A stretch of 64,000 nt of DNA, from positions 1-64,000 of the forward strand of contig JBAQPU010000012.1 of the NCBI GenBank assembly GCA_049306095.1, in the 5' to 3' direction. Of this stretch, positions 16,415-24,900 are shown in pieces. Made by a program: the position numbers and the translations under genes. The stretch is from UBA2336 sp049306095 (GTDB lineage: Bacteria; Bacteroidota; Bacteroidia; Cytophagales; Cyclobacteriaceae). The notes below the pieces were generated by a model, which ran no database searches, was not told where the DNA came from, and saw only the letters and a program-made list of their open reading frames with translations. Positions within the stretch are counted from its first letter, which is position 1, and every line of letters begins with the position of its first letter.

Positions 16415-19400
16415 ATGAGCCAGTACATAGACGAAAAGGTATCGACCCTAAACCCTTTCCCTGGTTTACGTCCCTTTAAAATTGAAGAGAGCCACCTGTT
16501 CTTTGGCCGCGAAGGACAAAGCGATGAAGTGCTCCTGAAACTTTCCAAGAGCCGCTTTGTGGGTGTCATCGGCCCCAGCGGTAGCGGTAAATCCTCGTTC
16601 ATCTATTGTGGGGTGCTGCCTATTTTATACGGAGGCTTTCTGACAGATGCCAGTCCGAACTGGGAAGTGATAGTTACCCGACCCGGTGCCGGCCCAATTG
16701 ATAACCTGGCCGAATCGTTGTTGAAGAACAACAAAGAGTACCTGGATGCCGAGCCGGAAGAAAAAAAGATCAAGCGTACAATCTTTTCAACCCTGCTCCG
16801 CAGTAGCTCACTAGGGTTGGTAGAAGCCGTTGAACAATCACGCAGGTCAGCCGAAGTCAATTACCTGATCCTGGTCGACCAATTTGAAGAATTGTTCCGC
16901 TTTAAAGACAGCACCGATCCAAACTCTGTTAACGAAACGCTGGCCTTTGTTAACCTGTTGATCGAAGCTATCAACTACCCCGACTCTCCTATTTATGTGG
17001 CCATCACCATGCGCTCTGATTTTATTGGTGATTGTGCACAGTTTCCTGAACTCACCCGCAAAATCAACGATAGCCACTACCTCATTCCGCAACTTACCCG
17101 CGACCAAAAGCGCAGGGCCATTGAAGGCCCGGTTGCTGTGGGGGGCGCAAATATTACCCCGCGCCTCGTTCAACAATTATTGAACGACCTGGGCGATAAT
17201 CCCGATCAGCTGCCGATTCTGCAACACGCGCTGATGCGTACCTGGAGCTACTGGTCGCTGTATCGCGATTACGAAGATGAACCCGTTGACCTGAAACATT
17301 ATGAGGCCATTGGTACGATGGCCGAGGCGTTATCGATGCACGCCAACGAAGCTTTTGACGAACTGACCGATGATCAAAAGCGGGTTTGTGAAATTCTTTT
17401 TAAAGCCATTACCGAAAAACGAGGTGAGAACTTTGGTATCAGAAGACCAACCCGTTTGAATGAAATCGCTTCGATTGCCGATTGCTCAGAAGATGAAGTA
17501 ATTGATGTCATTGAAAAATTCAGAGAACCCGGCCGGTCATTATTAACACCAGCCTTTGGCTCTCCGATCACCTCAAAATCAATGATCGATATTTCGCATG
17601 AAAGTTTGATGCGCATTTGGGTGCGGTTGAAAAACTGGGTGGATGATGAAGCTGATGCTGTTCAAATGTACGTGCGTTTAGCCGAAGCCGCTTCCATGTA
17701 CCAGGTAGGCAAGGCAGGCTTGTGGCGGCCACCGGATTTACAATTAGCCCTGAACTGGCAGGCGAAGCATAAGCCAACATTAGTTTGGGGGCAACGATAC
17801 CATCCGGCCTTTGAACGTACGCTCGTATTCCTCGAATACTCGAAGAAAGAATTCGAGACCGAACAGCGGATTAAAGAACTGGAACAGAAGCGCAAACTTC
17901 AGCGCGCCAGACGAACAGCGCTGGTGCTTGCCACCGCAACCATTGTTTCCTTACTGTTTTTGATTTTTGCGTTCATTAAAAAATTAGAGGCTGATGATCT
18001 TAGAATTGAGGCCGAAGCACAAAAAATTGAAGCTGAGAAGGCTCGTGATGATGCTGACAGTCAAAGAAAAGTAGCGCTTTCAGAAAAGGAAAAAGCTGAA
18101 GCCGCCAGGAAAGATGCAGTCGCTCAACGTATTGAAGCAGAGAAGCAAAAAGCATTAGCTGTTGAAAATGAAAAAATTGCTAAAGAGCAAGAAGCAGAAG
18201 CATTAAAGCAGAAAGCTCGTGCACAGGAAAATGAAAAGATTGCAAAGATCAATGAAGCAACAGCAAAAGAAAACGAAAAGCGGGCAAACATTGCCACCGC
18301 GGCCGCGAACAGAAGGCGTTACCTCGCACAGGCAAAAGCTATGGCGCTTACATCTCAGGAGTTTACAAACGATCCGGTACTGGAATCGCTCCTGGCGCAA
18401 CAGGCGTACCTGTTTAATTCATCTCACGATGGAGAAGAGTATGATAACGATATCTACAACGGACTGTTACAGGCCTTAAAAACAAACAACCATCCGCTGA
18501 CCAATAGTTTAAAAGGTCATGATTTAGGGGCAGCACGAGCCCTGGTAACCCTTGCAAAAGATGACAATATTTATTCGGGAGGTAGCGATGGAAAGATCAT
18601 CCGCTGGAAGTACCTGAATGGCCAGTGGCCGGCAGAAATTATCATCGATAAAGTTCGCCATCCCGATTACCAGGTCTACTCCTTGGATATTGATCCGGGC
18701 GAAACCAAGCTGGTCGCTGCCGGGCTGTACACACCCGACCAGCAAAATAACTTCATCAATGTGTATGACCTGAGCAACATCAACGCACCGGCCAAAAAAA
18801 TATATGGCTTTACCAACTCGGTAGAAAATGTTCACTTCACTCCGGATGGTGCCGGAATCTACGTTCGCGACAATGCCGGTATGAGCATCAAGTACTCCGA
18901 CCTGAATACCGTAAAAGAAGTCATTAAGCCTCCGGTTAAAATTAACTCGATCGACTTAAGTGCTGACGGCAAGAAACTGGCAGGCGCGGGCGACAATGGC
19001 ATGCTCTACATCTGGGACCTGGTAAACAACTATGCGGTAACAGAAGTAAATCTTAGAACCAACCCAAAAACACACCTGATGGCCGTAAGCTGGCACCCCA
19101 AATCAAATCAATTAATTACGGGCGACAGCGATGGTTTGCTGAGAGTTGTGAGTAACGGTCAGGTTATTCGAAATTTACCCGGTCACGAAGGCCCCATTGA
19201 ACAAATCAAGTACAACCACGCTGCCACCTTCTTTGCGTCCGCCAGTAAGGACAGAACAGTGCGGTTATGGAATTTAAGTAGCCTGAACGAACAACCCATT
19301 CGATTACGCGGGCATGGCGACTGGGTGTGGAGCATTGCCTTCACGCCAAACGATGAACAACTCATGGTAGGCTTGCAGAGTACACGCCAGGTAATTAAAG

Positions 19401-19582
19401 GGCAAACCATTCAAAACGAAGAAAGCATTTGGGCATACCCTACTAAAATTGCCACCATGGCCAATATTCTTTGCGAGCAGTTCATCACCCGAAACCTAAG
19501 CAAAGATGAATGGAACATTTACGTGGGCGAAGACTTAAAATACGAAACCACCTGTACCTCAAACGGAACAACCAACAAGTAA
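16415..19582 (+). CDS. Membrane-anchored nSTAND1 NTPase with WD40 propeller
   Basis: 1055 residues. The N-terminus NPFPGLRPFKIEESHLFFGR is the nSTAND1 lead-in, then Walker A GPSGSGKSS (about 53-61) and Walker B LILVDQFEELF (about 151-161). A winged-helix-like part follows (about 260-400), with ISHESLMRIWVRLKNWV. Basic residues (KRKLQRARR) precede one membrane helix at about 500-521. A long E/A/K-rich coiled coil follows (about 525-640), then a WD40 propeller (about 680-1015), for example HDLGAARALVTLAKDDNIYS and FFASASKDRTVRLWNLSS. By the positive-inside rule the NTPase is cytoplasmic and the propeller periplasmic. STAND NTPases act as ligand-triggered switches. It follows the TIR-like gene and is 1 bp from a beta-barrel gene. 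Confidence 0.88.
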   Translation: MSQYIDEKVSTLNPFPGLRPFKIEESHLFFGREGQSDEVLLKLSKSRFVGVIGPSGSGKSSFIYCGVLPILYGGFLTDASPNWEVIVTRPGAGPIDNLAESLLKNNKEYLDAEPEEKKIKRTIFSTLLRSSSLGLVEAVEQSRRSAEVNYLILVDQFEELFRFKDSTDPNSVNETLAFVNLLIEAINYPDSPIYVAITMRSDFIGDCAQFPELTRKINDSHYLIPQLTRDQKRRAIEGPVAVGGANITPRLVQQLLNDLGDNPDQLPILQHALMRTWSYWSLYRDYEDEPVDLKHYEAIGTMAEALSMHANEAFDELTDDQKRVCEILFKAITEKRGENFGIRRPTRLNEIASIADCSEDEVIDVIEKFREPGRSLLTPAFGSPITSKSMIDISHESLMRIWVRLKNWVDDEADAVQMYVRLAEAASMYQVGKAGLWRPPDLQLALNWQAKHKPTLVWGQRYHPAFERTLVFLEYSKKEFETEQRIKELEQKRKLQRARRTALVLATATIVSLLFLIFAFIKKLEADDLRIEAEAQKIEAEKARDDADSQRKVALSEKEKAEAARKDAVAQRIEAEKQKALAVENEKIAKEQEAEALKQKARAQENEKIAKINEATAKENEKRANIATAAANRRRYLAQAKAMALTSQEFTNDPVLESLLAQQAYLFNSSHDGEEYDNDIYNGLLQALKTNNHPLTNSLKGHDLGAARALVTLAKDDNIYSGGSDGKIIRWKYLNGQWPAEIIIDKVRHPDYQVYSLDIDPGETKLVAAGLYTPDQQNNFINVYDLSNINAPAKKIYGFTNSVENVHFTPDGAGIYVRDNAGMSIKYSDLNTVKEVIKPPVKINSIDLSADGKKLAGAGDNGMLYIWDLVNNYAVTEVNLRTNPKTHLMAVSWHPKSNQLITGDSDGLLRVVSNGQVIRNLPGHEGPIEQIKYNHAATFFASASKDRTVRLWNLSSLNEQPIRLRGHGDWVWSIAFTPNDEQLMVGLQSTRQVIKGQTIQNEESIWAYPTKIATMANILCEQFITRNLSKDEWNIYVGEDLKYETTCTSNGTTNK

Positions 19583-19583
19583 G

Positions 19584-20636
19584 ATGAAGCGACTTTTATT
19601 TTTTGTTACCCTTATTTTTCCCTGTTGGGTATACGGTCAGGCACCTACTGCCGCGCAAACCCTGCGGCTTGCACGTGCTACGTATGAGCAGGGACGACTA
19701 CATGAGATTCCATCACAATTGAATGATTCCCTGTTGTTGGACATGAACCAAAAGCAGGATAAGGTGGAAGCTTATAAAATCCTGTGTTTGTCCTATATCT
19801 ACTTAGAGGAACCCGCCAAGGCTGATCAGTCGATGCTCAATATATTAGAGACCGACCCCTACTTCGAAATAAATGAAGCCGTTGATCCGGCCGAGTTTGT
19901 AGCGCTGTACAAAACCTTTCGAACACGGCCTATTTATAGGATTGGGGCAAAAATTGGACTAAATGCGACCCAACCTAATGTCACTGGTTCTGTTTCAGCC
20001 GTTCAGCTCAATCAAGATAGCGAATACAAATACGGCTTAGGATTCTTTTTTGGGGGAGTTGCTGAATTTCCTCTCAATGATAAAATGACGGTTCATGGTG
20101 AATTCTTATTTATACAGAAGAATTTTAAGATGAACTTGATTGTAGACAGGGAAACAGACGAACTTGGCAATCCACAAACGAATCAATTTGAAGGGACCGA
20201 ATCCCAGAATTGGATTTCACTACCAGTTACTTTTGAATATCGCGTGATGCAAAAAAAAATTAATCCCTATGTAGCTACTGGTTTGTCTGTTGATTTACTC
20301 CTTAAGGATGAATTGACAGGAGAAAGAACACGAACGAACGCTTCATCTATTACTGAAACCACATTCGAATTTAAACCCTTGCGGGAGAACATTAACATCT
20401 CAGCCATCGCAGCAATTGGAGTAAAACTCAAGCTTGCAGGCGGTTACATTGTTAGTGAACTTAGATATATCTATGGAATAACGAAATTAAATTCAGAAAG
20501 AACTGCCTTTGCAAATCAGGAAGCAACTTGGGAACAAGGTTATGCTGACCCAATATTTAAATTATCATCATTATGCGTAACTGGTTCCTATATTCACAAT
20601 ATCTTCAAACCTAAAAAACAGACTGGTAAAAAATGA
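19584..20636 (+). CDS. Outer-membrane beta-barrel protein with N-terminal TPR-like helices
   Basis: 350 residues with a signal peptide (MKRLLFFVTLIFPCWVYG, cleaved before QAP). About 22-105 is helical and TPR-like, ending DPYFEINEAVDPAEFVALYK followed by TFRTRPIYRIGAKIGLNA. From about 112 to the end there are alternating amphipathic strands typical of PorT-like barrels (KYGLGFFFGGVAEFPLNDKM, ISLPVTFEYRVM, YIVSELRYIYGITKL). The helical part before a barrel suggests a periplasmic contact surface. It sits 1 bp after the nSTAND gene and overlaps the next gene by 4 bp (ATGA), so it is translationally coupled within the operon. The exact function is unknown. Confidence 0.75.
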   Translation: MKRLLFFVTLIFPCWVYGQAPTAAQTLRLARATYEQGRLHEIPSQLNDSLLLDMNQKQDKVEAYKILCLSYIYLEEPAKADQSMLNILETDPYFEINEAVDPAEFVALYKTFRTRPIYRIGAKIGLNATQPNVTGSVSAVQLNQDSEYKYGLGFFFGGVAEFPLNDKMTVHGEFLFIQKNFKMNLIVDRETDELGNPQTNQFEGTESQNWISLPVTFEYRVMQKKINPYVATGLSVDLLLKDELTGERTRTNASSITETTFEFKPLRENINISAIAAIGVKLKLAGGYIVSELRYIYGITKLNSERTAFANQEATWEQGYADPIFKLSSLCVTGSYIHNIFKPKKQTGKK

Positions 20637-21991
20637 GATCCACTTTACCCGCACTTACATTCCTCATTATTGCAACTTGGACTTTAACCAATTGTAATAA
20701 CATTGGCGATGCTGACCCATCCATGCGTGAAACTTTCATCAAATTTTATGAGGGGAGCTATTCAATGTCTGCATCTTCAGTTGAAATTACCCAAAATGGT
20801 TTTGTCATTCTTGGCAACATGCTTGTGAAGAGGCTAGATACAACATTCTCGCAAACCATAATGATAGAAACGGATAATAATGGTAATCGAATTGGTGAAA
20901 TTCATGACTTTCCTGGCGGAACCGGAAAATCTTTTAAAGCCTTAACTGATGGGGCTGGTGTCCTGACGGGTTACATCGTTGTTGGCGACAGTATTTATAC
21001 CAACCCACAAGAACCCCAAGCTGCCAACGTAATTGTATCCTCCATGAGTATTCTCATTGTCGATAGTGAATTTGAAAACTCAAGGTACCTCTACATCACT
21101 GATCGGCTCCCGATTTCTAATGGTCATCCAATTAAGGATGATTACTATGGTGGTACAATAAATTTGACGGATAACGGGGTGATTATCTTAGGAACTTTTA
21201 AGGAAGGAGTACCAAATCAACAAGCCGCTCCAGCACAACAGTTGCTTTTTGGTTTAGACTCCAATCTCGATAGTGTTTGGTTTATGAAGTATCCCTTGTT
21301 GGGAAATACCTTTTCAAATTCTCGCTCAATCCATTACAAAAATGGAAAAATAGTTTGGGCTGCTTCCGTTCAGGAGATACAAAACAACTTTATTTCATCC
21401 TATGTCACCATTCCATTCGTTGGAGAGCAATCCACCTACGAAAATAATAGCCCTATTGGACAGGGTGAACTAAAATACTATAGCGCCAATGATATTCAAC
21501 CTGCATACTCACCAGCCTTTGGTTATGGTATTGTAGGCACCTACAGTGAGGAGATTGATGGATCTAATAGTAACTTATTTTTTGCCAAGGTTGATCATAG
21601 TGGGAATATCGTTAATGAAAGCGATTTGTATTTTGATGGAATTGAATCATTCAAAGGCGGTTTTTCACCCCTTACCGACAAATCACTATCATCCATAGTT
21701 GATGGAGGTGAGGCATTGACCTCCACACAAGATGGTGGTTTCGTTTTAGCTGGAACCTTTACAACTAACCCAGAAAAAGGAAACGGAGCAAGAGATTTAT
21801 TTCTAGTTAAATTAAATAAATCAAGTCAGGTTGTATGGATGAAAACATTTGGGGGTAGTGGCGATGAGACCCCCGTGGCCATTCGCGAAACAAGTAACGG
21901 TGACTTACTGGTTTGCGGAACCAACACACTTGGTGACTTTGCCTCAATTTTTCTAATGAAAATGGATAAGAACGGAGAATTAAAAAATTGA
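20633..21991 (+). CDS. Probable lipoprotein with propeller-like repeats
   Basis: 452 residues. The signal MRSTLPALTFLIIATWTLTN precedes a cysteine at 21; the lipobox (LTNC) is non-classical because Asn sits at -1, so lipidation is likely but not certain. The rest is strand-rich with recurrent segments of the type seen in Bacteroidota beta-propeller-like proteins: QNGFVILGNMLVKR, DDYYGGTINLTDNGVIILGT, DGGFVLAGTF, then LVKLNKSSQVVWMKTFGGSG and GDLLVCGTNTLGDFASIFLM. It overlaps both neighbours' operon junctions (4-bp overlap upstream, next ATG 5 bp after its stop). Probably exposed on the outer membrane or in the periplasm. Ligand unknown. Confidence 0.7.
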   Translation: MRSTLPALTFLIIATWTLTNCNNIGDADPSMRETFIKFYEGSYSMSASSVEITQNGFVILGNMLVKRLDTTFSQTIMIETDNNGNRIGEIHDFPGGTGKSFKALTDGAGVLTGYIVVGDSIYTNPQEPQAANVIVSSMSILIVDSEFENSRYLYITDRLPISNGHPIKDDYYGGTINLTDNGVIILGTFKEGVPNQQAAPAQQLLFGLDSNLDSVWFMKYPLLGNTFSNSRSIHYKNGKIVWAASVQEIQNNFISSYVTIPFVGEQSTYENNSPIGQGELKYYSANDIQPAYSPAFGYGIVGTYSEEIDGSNSNLFFAKVDHSGNIVNESDLYFDGIESFKGGFSPLTDKSLSSIVDGGEALTSTQDGGFVLAGTFTTNPEKGNGARDLFLVKLNKSSQVVWMKTFGGSGDETPVAIRETSNGDLLVCGTNTLGDFASIFLMKMDKNGELKN

Positions 21992-21996
21992 TTTCT

Positions 21997-24900
21997 ATGA
22001 AGCGGATATTTTATTTTTTTGGAATTTTATTTCTAGTGCTTCATGCCACTGCTTCCTTCAGTCAAAATCAACCAACAAACCATGTAACAGGATTTACTGT
22101 TTCAACTGTAAGCGATACTGAACTGCAATTAAATTGGACTGATGCAGTAGCAGGCGCAGAAGCACCGGAATTCTATTTAATAGTTGGCCGCGAATTGCCG
22201 GGTGGTACGTTCCCCGCGGTAGCTGATGGCCCTGAAGTACCTGCAGACGCAGACTGGAGTAATGGCAACTTTGCAGCAATCATAGCATACGGAGGTTCAG
22301 ATGTATTAAGTGTTACGGGATTAAACCCGGAAACAGAATATGAGTTTAGTATATACCCGTATCAAGAAAGTGGAGGAAATGCCAATTACAAGATAGCTAG
22401 TGTACCAACACAATCTGGTTTTACCTATTCAATTTCTCCGGGTGGGCACTCGACTGTTTTTACAGCAACATTAAACGGTGATATAGATATAGATCTTTCC
22501 TTTGATGCTGCAAGCACATTGACGGATGCTGACGGATATGTTCTTTACAGAAGGTCAGGAAGTGCAGCATCATTAACCGGGCTAAATGATGGCGCAACGC
22601 CTCCAGCTACTTTAGGCGGTAGTACTACATTGGTATACACAACAAATAATTCAGAGACAACATACTCCGATACAGGACTTGATGGTGGTGTAACCTATCA
22701 TTACGTTTTGGTTCCATTCAACTACGATGGAGCTAATAATGAAACCTTTGTTTACCTGACCAATGGCGCAGAGCCTCGGGCTTCAGAATCAACAAATTTG
22801 ATCATAAGTATTACACCAATTGTAGGGGGTGGAATTGCCGGGAATCCATTGTCAAGTGGGTCAAGTAACGAGGCCATTTTGGGGTTTTCACTTACCACAA
22901 ATGGACCCACAACCCTTGATGACTTAAACATAGATGTAACTACAACACCTACCGGTAAGTTTCTGAATCCCCGCATATTCAAGTCAACAAATGCCACCTA
23001 TGGTGGAGACGTTAGTATTAACAGTGGAACATTGACTGCCACACAACTTCAGTTCTCGGGTATTGGAGATGTCTTAGCAGCAGGAACCACAAATTATTTT
23101 ATTGTGGTCAATGTAAATCCTGCAGCAAATGGCTCAACCCCAGCAATACAACCATTCTTTACGGAAGCAGACATATCCTTTACAAGCCCCACAGGTACAG
23201 CACAAACTGTTACAGTTACTGGTCTAGATTATTCATTCATTGATGCTTCACCCCCGACCGTTTCCGCTGAAGTTCCGGTTAACGGTGCCATAGGGGTTTC
23301 TGTTTTGCTAACCCAACTGAGTATCACCTTTAATGAAAATGTTGCGTATGTGGGAGATAATTCTAATGATGCAAACAGGATAAGAATCTGGGATGATGAT
23401 GCAAATTCATTTGTTGAAACAATTGATATTGTTGATGTGAGCGTTGCCGGAAGTTTAGTAACCATGACTACTAACTATGCTTTTAATCCAAATACAAATT
23501 ATGATGTTGTAATTGGAAACTCAGTATTTGAAGATCTCGCTGCAAATCCTTTTGCAGGAATCGCAGTAGGCAGTTGGGAATTTCAAACAGAGGACTATCC
23601 ATTTATTTCCGGCATGAGTGATGGCACTGTTTGTATTGGCGACCAGCTAACCATTACCGGGGCACGCTTCACTGGAACAGGTGGTACTGGTAACACCAAA
23701 CCCTTTGTTTTTGTAAACGGAGTTCAGGTACCCCCCGCAGATATTACCGCTTTCAGCAGCTCCAGCATCACTCTCACAGTATCGGTTGGATCAACCGGAA
23801 ACGTAACGGTTGAAAACCAGGATAACCTTTTGACCAGTAACGGCAATGCCTTAACTGTACACCCACAAATTAATACAGGTATTTCTGTCTCCCCCGCTAC
23901 GCTTACTCCTGCCCAGAATACTAATGTTGATATTTCCTTATCACCTTCCCAGAGTAGTAGTTATTCCTATGCCCTGATCCTAACAGCAGCACCGGGAGCC
24001 TATTCTGAAGTGCCACCCTCAACGGTAGATACGCAATCAGGGAATAGTGGCACACAGACATTAAATACTTCAGCGAGTGCAGATGATTTGGATGTGGTTG
24101 GGGACTATACTTACCGAATTGATGTTTCAAGAACAGGGTGTACAACAAGAACATTGTCGAACACTCCATTTACACTTACGGTTGCCGCCTTATCCGTTAA
24201 CGTAAGCGCTACAGATGCTTCCGTGTGTATTGGGTCATCAACCACACTGATCGGAGCAGCAACCGGAGGAACAGGATTTTATCAGTTTCGCTGGACATCA
24301 ACACCTCCTGGGTATTCAAGCAGTAGTTCAAGCCCTACAGTTTCTCCCACTTCAAACATCCGATACAATCTTGAGCTGGAAGACAATGCCGGAAATATTG
24401 TAAATGACTTCATTGATATTGTTGTCAATCCCTTGCCTACTGCTAACATCGTTCCTGCCCCACTAGAAAGTGTGGTTAGAACGAACTATACACTTGAAAA
24501 TCGTAATTATCAATTGTACGGATCACCCGCAGGCGGGGTATTTAGCGGTCAGGGTGTTACTTTATTAGGAGATGGAAACTATTACTTTAACCCACTTAGC
24601 GCCACTGTAGGTTTATGGCCAATTGTTTACACTTATACGGACGGCAATGGTTGTTCAGGGCAGGACACAGAAAATTTCATTGTTAACACTGCTGCTATCA
24701 ATAATCTTGACTTATTGTACTGCCGCAACAGTTCACCATCGACACCGCTCATTACAGAGGTAAATCTAAGTCCTAATTCCACTTTTCCTGCTGCATTCCA
24801 ATTTACCCGACTTGTTTTTTACCGCCAACAAAGGTATTCTCCATATTCCTATTGTATTGCCGAAAGTGCCCCAACGTTTTCATTTTGTGGACTACCCAAC

